A stretch of 64,000 nt of DNA, taken from positions 62,001 to 126,000 of the forward strand of contig CAWGHZ010000003.1 of NCBI GenBank assembly GCA_963822575.1, in the 5' to 3' direction. Made by a program: the position numbers and the translations under genes. Shown one piece after another: positions 34,963 through 42,761 of the stretch; the first letter of the stretch is position 1, and each line of letters starts with the position of its first letter. The notes beneath the pieces are model-generated. The model worked only from the letters and a program-made list of their open reading frames with translations. It was not told the origin of the DNA and searched no databases. Origin of the DNA: CAWGHZ01 sp963822575. Lineage in GTDB: Bacteria > Pseudomonadota > Alphaproteobacteria > MPNO01 > DASWLB01.

Positions 34963-36170
34963 GCGGTGCGGCGCGTCGTCTCGATGTCTGGCAGGAAGGC
35001 AGCGAGCAGGCCCAGGAGCGGCAGGAACGCGCAGACGCGGTAGACGAAGCCGATCGAGGTTGCGTCGGCGAGTGCGCCGAGCGCCGCGGCGCCCACCCCC
35101 GCCATGCCGAAGGCGAGGCCGAAGAACAGTCCCGCCACCATGCCGACGTTGCCCGGCATCAGCTCCTGGCCGTAGACCACGATCGCCGGGAAGGCCGAGG
35201 CGAGGATCATCCCGATCGGCACCGAGAGGATCGCGGTCCAGAGCAAGTCCGCGTGCGGCAGCGCCAGGGTGAACGGCACGACACCCAGAATCGAGCCCCA
35301 GATCACGCGCTTGCGGCCCCAGCGGTCGCCCACCGGCCCGCCGATGAAGGTGCCGAGCGCGGCGGCGCCGAGGAACACGAACAGGTACACCTGCGCCGAC
35401 GGGACCGACACGCCGAACGTCTGGATCAGATAGAACGTGTAGTAGCTCGAGAGGCTCGCCAGATAGACGAACTTGGAGAAGATCAGGGCCAGGAGTATCG
35501 CCATCGCGAGCCCCACCTTGCCGCGCGGTACGGCGGGCGCCGCAGTGGCGTGGCGGTGGGTGCGCGCATGGTGCGCGATCTTGGCGCGGTACCAGCGCCC
35601 CACGTTTGCGAGCACGACCATGCCGAGGAGCGCGAAAAGCGAGAACCAGGCGATCGCCGCCTGGCCGCGCGCCACCACAACGAAGGCGGCGAGCAGCGGC
35701 CCGAGCGAGGAGCCGACCGAGCCGCCCATCTGGAACAGCGACTGCGCGACGCCGTGCCGCCCGCCCGAGGCGAGCCGCGCGACGCGCGAGGCCTCCGGGT
35801 GGAACACGGCCGAGCCCATGCCGACCAAAGCGGCGGCGCCCAGGAGCCACAGGAAATGGTCGGCCACCGAGAGCGCGATCAGCCCGACCAGGGTGAACCC
35901 CATGCCGATCGCGAGCGAGAAGGGCCGTGCGCGTCGGTCGGTATAGATGCCGACCGCCGGCTGCAGGAGCGAGGCGGTGAGCTGGTAGGTCAGCGTGACC
36001 AGCCCGACCTGGCTGAAGCTTAGCCCGTACTGCGCTTTCAGGACGGGGTAGAGCGCCGGCAGCAGCGACTGCATCATGTCGTTCAGCAGGTGGCAGAACG
36101 CGAGCGAGCCGATCACCGCGAAGACGGTGGTTTCGGCCGTACGCTCCTCCGCCGCCAGAATCCGGGCCAA
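34959..36170 (-). CDS. MFS transporter, Fsr (fosmidomycin resistance) type
   Basis: A 403-residue 12-helix transporter. The Fsr signature is clear: LAFCHLLNDMMQSLLPALYP, SFSQVGLVTLTYQLTASLLQ and GMGSAVFHPEASRVARLASG. Known relatives export fosmidomycin and related phosphonates. The only start consistent with the helix-1 position is TTG 36170, preceded by GAGAGAGGAC. No regulator gene is adjacent. Substrate is inferred from family. Confidence 0.88.
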   Translation of the reverse strand: MARILAAEERTAETTVFAVIGSLAFCHLLNDMMQSLLPALYPVLKAQYGLSFSQVGLVTLTYQLTASLLQPAVGIYTDRRARPFSLAIGMGFTLVGLIALSVADHFLWLLGAAALVGMGSAVFHPEASRVARLASGGRHGVAQSLFQMGGSVGSSLGPLLAAFVVVARGQAAIAWFSLFALLGMVVLANVGRWYRAKIAHHARTHRHATAAPAVPRGKVGLAMAILLALIFSKFVYLASLSSYYTFYLIQTFGVSVPSAQVYLFVFLGAAALGTFIGGPVGDRWGRKRVIWGSILGVVPFTLALPHADLLWTAILSVPIGMILASAFPAIVVYGQELMPGNVGMVAGLFFGLAFGMAGVGAAALGALADATSIGFVYRVCAFLPLLGLLAAFLPDIETTRRTA

Positions 36171-36357
36171 GTCCTCTCTCCTGCCGTGCCGGGAAACCGC
36201 AATGCGCCCGAGGGCGCGCGTAACATGTGCCGCCCAGCGCCGCCGGGCAACCCCAGCCTCCGAGGGTCAGCTTTGCGCGATCCGTGGTTTTACGCGGCGC
36301 GAGCGGCGCTGGGCCGTTTGCCAGCCCGCCGGGTTTGCACTAAGTTCGCCTCCGCGC

Positions 36358-36436
<79 letters not shown>

Positions 36437-36482
36437 CTTTCCAAAGACTTACCCCCGCGCAAAAGCCCAATCGGATCAGCCC

Positions 36483-36500
36483 GTCACACTGGTGTCACAG
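36483..36500. promoter_or_regulatory. Candidate left arm-type integrase sites
   Basis: GTCACACTGGTGTCACAG contains two GTCAC boxes 11 bp apart (36483, 36494), between attL and the integrase start. Like-spaced boxes occur near the right end at 47493/47501 and 47577/47588. They may also overlap the integrase promoter. Confidence 0.45.
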
Positions 36501-36516
36501 TGGCGGAGAAGGTCCG

Positions 36517-37512
36517 ATGGCCACGGTACGCAAGCGCGGAGGCAAATGGCAGGTTCAGGTCCGCAAGGCGGGCCGCCCGCCTGTCAGCCGATCCTTCAAT
36601 CACAAAGCGGATGCAGAGGCATGGGCGCGGCAGGTCGAGAACGAGATTGACCGAGCGCCTCTAGGCTTTGACCGGGCAAAGCTGCGCACGCTCACACTGT
36701 CCGACTTGCTCGATCGCTACCGGGACGAGATCACGCCACAGAAGCGCGGCGCGGCAGTCGAACGATACCGGCTTGCACGATTGCTCGCGTGCCAACTAGC
36801 CCCACTCTCGCTTGAAAACCTGACTGCCGAACATGTGGCGAGATACCGGGACCACCGACTGCGGGAAGTGGGGCCGGAAGCTGTTCGGCGCGAACTTGGC
36901 CTTGTCCGCCACGTGCTGAACATTGCCCGCCGGGAATGGAACGTGCCGCTATCAGGTAACCCCGTTGCCGACGTGACGCTACCCAATCCAAGCAAGGCGC
37001 GCGACCGGCGGCTAGATGCGAGCGAATGGGCACGGCTGCTAGAGGCTTGCACGGGACGCCGAGCAACATGGCTTGAGCCGCTTATCCGTCTGGCGCTTGC
37101 CACTGCCATGCGGCGCAGTGAGCTACTATCGGCCCGTTGGGAGGATGCGGACCTGTCCCGCCGCACGTTGCGCCTGAGGCTCACGAAGAACGGATATAGC
37201 CGGACCATCCCCCTGTCGCTGGAAGCGGTTTCGATCCTGCAAAGCCTGCCACGCTCCAACTCGGGCTTGCTGTTTGCCGTCACCCCCAACGCCGTGCGCC
37301 TAGCATGGGAGCGGTTGACCGCAAAAGCCGGTCTTGCCGACCTCCATTTTCATGATTTGCGTCACGAAGCAATCAGCCGGTTCTTTGAGCGGGGCCTGTC
37401 GTTGGCCGAGGTAGCATTGATCAGCGGACACCGCGACCACCGAATGCTTCTCCGCTATACCCATCTTCGCCCCGAAAACCTGCTTGCCAAGCTCGACGCC
37501 GCATCCTGCTAG
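36517..37512 (+). CDS. int: Tyrosine recombinase / phage-type integrase
   Basis: A 331-residue integrase that would catalyse insertion and excision at the tRNA-Arg. ATG 36517 was chosen (MATVRKRGGKWQVQVRKAG) because the upstream frame runs through the tRNA. The N-terminal arm-binding motif is followed by a SAM-like core-binding domain (LSDLLDRYRDEITPQKRGAA). The catalytic domain has Arg in ATAMRRSELLSARW, Lys in LTKNGYSRT, HxxR in FHDLRHEAISR, the second His in ISGHRDHRML and the nucleophile Tyr in LLRYTHLRPENL. All five residues are intact. No excisionase gene is recognised nearby. Confidence 0.95.
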   Translation: MATVRKRGGKWQVQVRKAGRPPVSRSFNHKADAEAWARQVENEIDRAPLGFDRAKLRTLTLSDLLDRYRDEITPQKRGAAVERYRLARLLACQLAPLSLENLTAEHVARYRDHRLREVGPEAVRRELGLVRHVLNIARREWNVPLSGNPVADVTLPNPSKARDRRLDASEWARLLEACTGRRATWLEPLIRLALATAMRRSELLSARWEDADLSRRTLRLRLTKNGYSRTIPLSLEAVSILQSLPRSNSGLLFAVTPNAVRLAWERLTAKAGLADLHFHDLRHEAISRFFERGLSLAEVALISGHRDHRMLLRYTHLRPENLLAKLDAASC

Positions 37513-37836
37513 CGCCCTCTCCCTAAGTTGAGGAGGTGTCGGGCCGGCGCAAGTTGTCGGCTCACCATGAAGGCCATAGGGCCCATTGTGCAAGCACAGG
37601 GCCGAACCGAAATGCCTGAAACCAGCAACTCGCCGTGCCGGCCATCGAGCCTCGCGATTTAGCCCGCTCAGGCCCTCGGGAGCGCTGGGGGTGGGCTCCC
37701 CCTGTAAGGCACAAGCACAGGCACGTCTCTCGACCTCGCTCTCAGCACCAGCACGTAGCCCAGCAAATCGACCCGAAAGCGAGGCAAGGCTCCCCTATCG
37801 ACACAAGCCAGCGCGCCACAGCAAAGCCCCTCATTG

Positions 37837-37875
37837 ATATATACTCTATTTGCAATCCGGGGCCTTGCTCGCCCC
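37837..37875 (+). repeat. Short intergenic repeat, copy A
   Basis: ATATATACT, then TTGCAATCCGGGGCCTTGCT and CGCCCC. It matches 41029-41068 (ATATATACTTAATTGCAATT, CGGGGCTTTGCTCCTGCCCC) with a few changes. Confidence 0.6.
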
Positions 37876-37931
37876 TACGCCCGAAAAACCTGCTCGCCAA
37901 GCTCAACGCGGCTGCGACCTACCTGCCATGA
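37875..37931 (+). pseudogene. 3'-end remnant of a second integrase gene
   Basis: The frame reads LRPKNLLAKLNAAATYLP and stops. The intact integrase ends LRPENLLAKLDAASC. The match covers the region just after the catalytic tyrosine, and nothing upstream of 37875 resembles integrase. It is probably a scar from a former tandem or related element that recombined here. Confidence 0.6.
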
Positions 37932-38253
37932 GGGTCACGGGAGTACTGGCTCGCGCCGACCGTCAGCCCTGCAAGTCACAAGTCCCCGCTTTTCCGGTCC
38001 CTCGGTCCAAGCACCCGCAAGGCAAATAATTCGTCGGCATCAACCCGTTGTCGCCTTCCGCGACGCCCTAGCCATGCCCATCTTCTGTCGTATCATCCGA
38101 TTGGTTCATGAGCCAGGTAGGCCACCATGACCCCTCTGGACGAAGCCGAACGCGCGGTAGCAGAACAGGCGGCGGCTCAGGCTCTAAAACGTGAGCAAGG
38201 TGAACCGCGCCGGGTTTGCCGGAGGCTCCAACTCCTGAGAAGGTGGAGCCATC

Positions 38254-38580
38254 ATGAGCAAGACGACGAACAAGTTCTCTCCGGAAGTTCGCCAGCGGGC
38301 GGTGCGGCTGGTTCTGGATCACGAGCATGAACATCCTTCGCGCTGGGCGGCGGTGATGTCGATCTCAGCCAAGATCGGCTGCACGGGGCAGACGCTGAAC
38401 GAGTGGGTGAAGAAGGCCGAGATCGAAGCCGGCAAGCGGGGCGGCGTGCCGACGGACATGGCCGCGAAACTGAAGGCGCTCGAGCGCGAGAACCGGGAAC
38501 TTCGCCAGGCGAACGAGATCCTGCGCAAGGCATCGGCGTATTTTGCGATGGCGGAGCTCGACCGCCGGTCAAAGACATGA
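38254..38580 (+). CDS. IS3-family transposase OrfA
   Basis: A 108-residue helix-turn-helix protein that binds the IS ends. It has FSPEVRQRAVRLVLDHEHEH, an HTH around MSISAKIGCTGQTLNEWVKK, and the leucine-zipper stretch LKALERENRELRQANEILRK typical of IS3 OrfA. Its stop overlaps the orfB start (ATGA), the region where a -1 frameshift normally makes the OrfAB transposase. Confidence 0.93.
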   Translation: MSKTTNKFSPEVRQRAVRLVLDHEHEHPSRWAAVMSISAKIGCTGQTLNEWVKKAEIEAGKRGGVPTDMAAKLKALERENRELRQANEILRKASAYFAMAELDRRSKT

Positions 38581-39482
38581 TCGCGTTCATCGACGATCAC
38601 CGCGAGGTCCACGGGGTCGAGCCGATCTGCAAGGTGCTGCCGATCGCCCCTCGACCTACCACGACCATGTTGCCAAGCGGCGCGATCCGGCCCGATTGTC
38701 GGCGCGCGCCAGGCAGGACGCCGCTCTGAAGGTCGAGGTCCGCCGGGTCTTCGAGGCGAACTTCTCCGTTTATGGCGCACGCAAGGTCTGGCGGCAGTTG
38801 CAGCGGGACGGCTTCGACGTCGCCCGCTGCACGGTGGCTCGCCTGATGGGGGAGATGGGCCTCAAGGGAGCGATCCGCGGCAAGCCGGTCCGCACCACGG
38901 TGAGCGACAAGACCGCGCCTTGCCCGCTCGACCGGGTCAATCGCCAGTTCCGGGCGCCGCGGCCGAACGTGCTGTGGGTATCGGACTTCACCTACGTGGC
39001 CACCTGGGCCGGCTTCGTCTATGTCGCCTTCGTGATCGACGCCTATGCCCGCCGGATCGTCGGCTGGCGGGTCAGCCGCACAGCGCATGCCAGCTTCGTG
39101 CTCGATGCGCTGGAACAGGCTCTCCATGAGCGGCGGCCCATGCGGGACGGCGGGCTCATCCACCACAGCGATCGGGGCGTGCAATACGTGTCGATCAAAT
39201 ATACCGAGCGCCTGGCCGAGGCGGGCATCGAGCCTTCGGTCGGCAGCGTCGGCGATTCCTACGACAATGCGCTCGCCGAAACGATCAATGGCCTCTACAA
39301 GGCCGAGGTCATCCATCGGCGCGGGCCATGGCGCTCGTTCGAGAGCGGTGGAGTTCGCTACACTGGAATGGGTCGACTGGTTCAACAACCGGCGGCTCCT
39401 GGAGCCCATCGGCAACATCCCGCCGGCCGAAGCCGAGGAGCGCTACTACGCCATGCTGGCCACACCAGCCATGGCCGCGTGA
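38577..39482 (+). pseudogene. IS3-family transposase OrfB, two frameshifts
   Basis: Encodes the DDE integrase domain of the IS. It begins MIAFIDDHREVHGVEPICKV, loses one base near 38652 (a T is missing in GCCCCTCGACC), and continues with YHDHVAKRRDPARL. DDE residues lie in VLWVSDFTYV, LIHHSDRGVQYV and DNALAETINGLYKAE. One extra base near 39344 (GAGAGCGGTGG) shifts the frame back to AVEFATLEWVDWFNNRRLLE and MLATPAMAA. Compensating indels leave the total length unchanged; about 300 codons in all. Confidence 0.88.
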
Positions 39483-39824
39483 CTAAACGAAACGGCCTCC
39501 GGCAAACCCGGCGCGGTTCAAGGGCGCGAGGGACGCCCTGTCAGACCCGATCCGAAGCGCTTTACGGAATTGCTTGCCTACGAGTTGCTTGCCCGCAGGC
39601 CGAAAGAGGTTTGGGAAGCTCCTCATGCCAGAGCTGAGGCGGCACTGCGCGAGCACTGGCCGGACAGATGGCGTAGGGACGACCGGCAGACATTCTTCCA
39701 TCTCGCGATGATCGCACTGAGAGACCGTGGCCGCGAGAAGGTGACGCGATCCGGCCGCGTAGCCCGATAGCGTCAAGACGTTCAACAGCGACGGTCAGCT
39801 GCGGTACCTCCTATCCAATTCCAT

Positions 39825-39973
39825 CGCAATCGTGCAACCGTGCAATCGGTCTTTGGACGTTCGCCCGAGAGGGCACCGGGGAAATGGGCCGCCTAAGGTC
39901 ACAAGACCGCGCCGTCAGTACCACAACGGACTGACCACAGGTGCTAATGCGGTTGCACGATTGCACGGTTGTA
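39825..39973. repeat. Intergenic palindrome-ended repeat unit, copy 1
   Basis: A roughly 149-bp unit bounded by inverted TGCAA boxes (left GCAATCGTGCAACCGTGCAA, right GGTTGCACGATTGCACGG). The interior includes GAGGGCACCGGGGAAATGGG and CCTAAGGT. It aligns with 41105-41236 at both ends and in this core. No open frame or transposase is inside. Confidence 0.7.
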
Positions 39974-39998
39974 GGAACGTGGGCCTCCCGGCTGACCG

Positions 39999-40223
39999 TT
40001 ACGCCCGCCAGAAGGGCTTACCGGCCTCATGGTCGATCTGGGCGCGGATCAGCCCGATATCGGCCAGTGTGTGGTTGTCGATAGCGATTGCCGCCCTGCG
40101 ACGCGCCGTCCGCTCCCGCCACGCTGAAAAGGTCGCGCTCAGGTTCTCGCACCCGCTCTGAATGAAAGCCACCGGCCACGCCCCCGCATTTCCGGTCGCC
40201 TGAGTGCTCAGTTGGGCCGTCAT
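39999..40223 (-). CDS. DUF1127 domain small protein
   Basis: A 74-residue protein whose C-terminal half, RERTARRRAAIAIDNHTLAD then IGLIRAQIDHEAGKPFW, is the arginine-rich DUF1127 pattern common in alphaproteobacteria. Members bind RNA or influence phosphate and metabolic regulation in the few studied cases. ATG 40223 gives the usual N-terminal extension. It is island-encoded and lies between a TGCAA repeat unit and the hydroxylase gene. Function here is unknown. Confidence 0.75.
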   Translation of the reverse strand: MTAQLSTQATGNAGAWPVAFIQSGCENLSATFSAWRERTARRRAAIAIDNHTLADIGLIRAQIDHEAGKPFWRA

Positions 40224-40394
40224 GTCCGTGCCTCCGAAGCTTTTTGCGGGTGTTTGCCTCAAATGCCCCGCGTCCTGCCCAAGAGGTGGGGGCGCCACGC
40301 CACAAGCCGAAGCGACAAATGTCGCACGCCCCCCAGATTGGCGAGGGTTGCGCCAATACCTACCTGACGCCTGAACCATGAGGTCATCCGCGCA

Positions 40395-40907
40395 ATGTCC
40401 GCAACAATGGGATCAGATGCTATCGAATTCGGAGCGGCCGTCATCTGCGCGTTTGTATTCGCGACCGTAGGAGAATATTTCGTTCATCGACTAATGCATT
40501 GGGGCATTTTGTATCGCGCGGGGCATCGCCGGCATCACGAGAGAAACGAGGCGCGCACCTACTTGCATGATTTCTTCGATTACGGCACGGGGGCGGTGGC
40601 GATTGGTTGGCTCGGCTTTCTCGTTTCGACGATGAGCGGGTTCGGCTGGATGTTGGGCATGCTCACCTATGTTGCGCTCGCATCCTACTCGCACCAAATT
40701 CAGCACGCACACCCCGAGCTCGTCTTCTGGATGCGGCGGCCAGTGCATCGGCTGCATCACGAGAAAAGTATGACCGACCACAATTTCGGCATCCTGGTCG
40801 ATTGGTGGGATCGCGTGTTCGGGACATATCGCCCGATTGAATGGCAGCGGACCGAGGCTGCTGGTCGCTACCGGCTCAAGCAGTACCTCGCCATCCCGTG
40901 GCGCTGA
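40395..40907 (+). CDS. Fatty-acid hydroxylase / sterol desaturase superfamily protein
   Basis: A 170-residue membrane di-iron enzyme of the FA_hydroxylase superfamily. Histidine motifs HRLMH (near 31), HRRHH (near 44) and HRLHHEKSMTDHNFG (near 119) supply the metal ligands, and hydrophobic helices lie between. It is at the short end of the family, similar to carotene-hydroxylase-like and C-5 desaturase-like proteins. It hydroxylates or desaturates a lipid substrate, unknown here. It is a cargo gene of the island, more like the chromosome in composition. Confidence 0.82.
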   Translation: MSATMGSDAIEFGAAVICAFVFATVGEYFVHRLMHWGILYRAGHRRHHERNEARTYLHDFFDYGTGAVAIGWLGFLVSTMSGFGWMLGMLTYVALASYSHQIQHAHPELVFWMRRPVHRLHHEKSMTDHNFGILVDWWDRVFGTYRPIEWQRTEAAGRYRLKQYLAIPWR

Positions 40908-41028
40908 CGGCCGATGCTATGAGCGTCGGCTGATGCCGCTGGCACGACGGCCTAACCGGGCTGTGGGGAAGGGGAACGGCGACGCGCCTCAGCAATCACA
41001 GGCGTACGACCAAAGCCCCCAGCGGCAT

Positions 41029-41068
41029 ATATATACTTAATTGCAATTCGGGGCTTTGCTCCTGCCCC
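41029..41068 (+). repeat. Short intergenic repeat, copy B
   Basis: Partner of 37837-37875. The ATATATACT start, TTGCAAT core and GGGGC-TTGCTC end are kept. Confidence 0.6.
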
Positions 41069-41104
41069 ATCCAGGCACCACATCTGACACGGGGCTATCC
41101 CAGC

Positions 41105-41236
41105 ATTCGTGCAGTCGGTCGCAGCACGTCCAACCAATAGGGCACGGGGGAATTTGGAGGCCTAAGGTGACAGGGGGCCGCCACCGTTAAACCGAATGAC
41201 CATTGGCGCTACTGCGGTTGCACGATTGCACGCTTG
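41105..41236. repeat. Intergenic palindrome-ended repeat unit, copy 2
   Basis: Begins ATTCGTGCAGTCGGTC and ends GCGGTTGCACGATTGCACGC. The shared core is AGGGCACGGGGGAATTTGG and GCCTAAGGTGACA. It is 17 bp shorter than copy 1. The right boxes are nearly identical between copies while the left ones have drifted. Confidence 0.7.
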
Positions 41237-41338
41237 GCGGTACATGAACAGCCCGCAATGGGCCGGTCGTTCTGCTATGTGCATCCTGGCGCACGGGTAA
41301 CTCTTGTCCTCTTCGGCACCAAAAAGAAGCATCAAAGG

Positions 41339-42073
41339 ATGACGACATCGTGGCAAACCGAGATATGCGGCTATATTCCGCGTCTCCAAATGCTCCCCCA
41401 TCAAATTCAAGAGGCAGCATCGCTCCTAAATACGTTAGGTCTGACCGCCCCAATGAACCCAACTGAAAATGTTCGGCGCACAATTCTAAATCAACTTATT
41501 CTATTCAATATAGGGTCTCTGCGCGTTGCCCTCGATCTGGCTGAAGCGGCAGACTTTCTGTTCTCTATTGGAAAAATCACATCGGCCTGTCTTCAAATAC
41601 GTCTACTATTTGAGTTATGGGGTTCGGTTGATTTTGGTAGCACGATTTGCGGTCGAGTGTGTGAGGCTACCGACCTACGAGACGCGGTAACCCTTGAAGG
41701 TATATCTGCTCCCATAAGCAAGTTGATCAGTGGTTCAAGGTTTCAAGTAACACTACCCCGTGGCGGGGAAACGGATGTCAGGTCATACAACGTGATGAAA
41801 TTCATCGATCACCTCGACAAATGCGAACCGGGAAACGCCAAAATCTACGACTTCCTATGTGAAGCGTGTCACCCCAGCTTCGTGCAACAATCGTATTTCT
41901 GGATGGCCGGGTCGAAGGGTGACAATTGGACTAATCAAGCATTTCGTAGGCATGCTCATGAACTTCTAGAGCAATTAATTGCCGCCGCCGAAAAAGCCAC
42001 GGCAGGATTGGCTCACGCAACTGAACACGTCATCGAACTTGTGAGACCATTTTCTAAATCACCAAACGTCTGA
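41339..42073 (+). CDS. Hypothetical protein, AT-richer island gene
   Basis: A 244-residue protein from ATG 41339; an in-frame extension to a TTG at 41234 would overlap the repeat unit, so it was not used. It is soluble and mostly helical. Segments such as ILFNIGSLRVALDLAEAADF, LQIRLLFELWGSVDF and HAHELLEQLIAAAEKATAG suggest a helical bundle, loosely like DUF5677-type proteins, but no family can be named. Base use is plainly less GC-rich than the chromosome. It ends inside the 3' end of the converging zinc-ribbon gene. Confidence 0.6.
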   Translation: MTTSWQTEICGYIPRLQMLPHQIQEAASLLNTLGLTAPMNPTENVRRTILNQLILFNIGSLRVALDLAEAADFLFSIGKITSACLQIRLLFELWGSVDFGSTICGRVCEATDLRDAVTLEGISAPISKLISGSRFQVTLPRGGETDVRSYNVMKFIDHLDKCEPGNAKIYDFLCEACHPSFVQQSYFWMAGSKGDNWTNQAFRRHAHELLEQLIAAAEKATAGLAHATEHVIELVRPFSKSPNV

Positions 42074-42418
42074 TGACAGTCGGACAACAAATTCAGATAA
42101 TCTATTTTTATTTAGCGCCTTTATATATCGCCTCTTTTGTTTATCTCCAAGCTCCAAAAACCAGCGCTTTGTCAGCCCATAGCCCTGACCCAACAAATTA
42201 AAAACTTGGTCCCGTTCCTTAATTTCAAAGCCCCAGTAGCATGTAGGACATACACACAACGGCTTGCTGTATTTCCGCCGAGTTTCAAATCCATACATTC
42301 CAGACCAACGAAACGGCACTACTACGTGTTGAAATTGCGTGTTGTTGCAATGGCTGCACATCACTCGCGGCCCATAACCGACAAATAATTTGTCCTTTCC
42401 CCAGCTAAGAGCGACCAT
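42059..42418 (-). CDS. Small zinc-ribbon protein A
   Basis: A 119-residue protein with a treble-clef/zinc-ribbon pattern: CSHCNN near residue 21 and CVCPTCYWGFEI near residue 55. The C-terminal half is basic. It is AT-richer than the chromosome. It overlaps the next upstream minus-strand gene by 14 bases, so the two are cotranscribed. Function unknown; nucleic-acid or protein binding is inferred from the fold alone. Confidence 0.65.
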   Translation of the reverse strand: MVALSWGKDKLFVGYGPRVMCSHCNNTQFQHVVVPFRWSGMYGFETRRKYSKPLCVCPTCYWGFEIKERDQVFNLLGQGYGLTKRWFLELGDKQKRRYIKALNKNRLSEFVVRLSSDVW

Positions 42419-42656
42419 CAGCCATCATGCTCCGCGCCAATTCCTTCTCGACTTGCTCAGTGTGAATGCAAATGGGGCACTTGAGTGCATACGCGCGCGA
42501 CAATGTCACAACCGGGTGACCAAAAAAGCCGAGGCCGTAAGCAGTATCATGTACCAAAGCGAACTGGACCTGGTTCCTACAACGGGGACAAATTTTGGAA
42601 ATGGTCCAAGCGCGTCGTACCGGCTTCCAACGTGGACTACGCAGGGTACGCATCAT
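42405..42656 (-). CDS. Small zinc-ribbon protein B
   Basis: An 83-residue protein from ATG 42656 (MMRTLRSPRWKPVRRAWTIS). It carries CPRCRNQVQFALVHDTAYG and later KCPICIHTEQVEKELARS, two CxxC pairs in the same spacing class as its neighbour. The frame extends upstream to 42776 but that part overlaps the divergent XRE gene region. Tandem zinc ribbons of this kind are seen on islands; no function is known. Confidence 0.6.
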   Translation of the reverse strand: MMRTLRSPRWKPVRRAWTISKICPRCRNQVQFALVHDTAYGLGFFGHPVVTLSRAYALKCPICIHTEQVEKELARSMMADGRS

Positions 42657-42761
42657 GACACACTCTCCCCGGCCCTCACCGTCCAAAACTGACAATGACG
42701 GCTCTATTTTTGTTGCTTTAAAGCGGTGGGTCAATAGGCAACAAGGCGCTTCCCTTGCCGG

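Larger units (their letters stand above)
37513..38126. other. Non-coding stretch after the integrase
   Basis: Contains no convincing gene; the open frames here lack ribosome sites and have atypical composition. It holds a copy of a 39-bp repeat (37837-37875, shared with 41029-41068) and, directly attached, the last 18 codons of a second integrase gene (37875-37931). The remainder is unremarkable. Confidence 0.5.
38201..39520 (+). mobile_element. IS3-family insertion sequence
   Basis: A 1,320-bp element with 26-bp perfect terminal inverted repeats (38201-38226 and 39495-39520, beginning TGAACCGCGCCGGGTTTGCC). It is flanked by a 3-bp direct repeat AGG (38198-38200 and 39521-39523). It carries overlapping orfA and orfB in the IS3 layout, closest by orfA wording to IS51/ISs with TGAACC ends. 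orfB contains two indels, so this copy is probably not autonomous unless these are read errors. Confidence 0.93.
38127..39770 (+). pseudogene. Unknown 106-residue gene interrupted by an IS3-family element
   Basis: The 5' part starts ATG 38127 (MTPLDEAERAVAEQAAAQAL...) behind AGGTAGGCCACC and is cut at codon 25 by the IS at 38201. The 3' part resumes after the IS at 39521 (GREGRPVRPDPKRFTELLAY ...) and stops at 39770. Removing the IS and one copy of the 3-bp target duplication AGG restores one continuous frame of 106 residues. The joined product is charged and helical, with no recognised domain. The insertion therefore inactivated a real gene of the island. Confidence 0.7.
40908..41338. other. 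Non-coding region with two repeat types
   Basis: No supported gene. It holds copy B of the 39-bp repeat (41029-41068) and copy 2 of the palindrome-ended unit (41105-41236). These precede the unknown gene starting at about 41339 and probably contain its promoter. Confidence 0.5.

Noticed and set aside
37586..37837. Open frames after the integrase as genes
   Set aside because: Low-complexity Arg/Ser content, no ribosome site and overlap with repeats.
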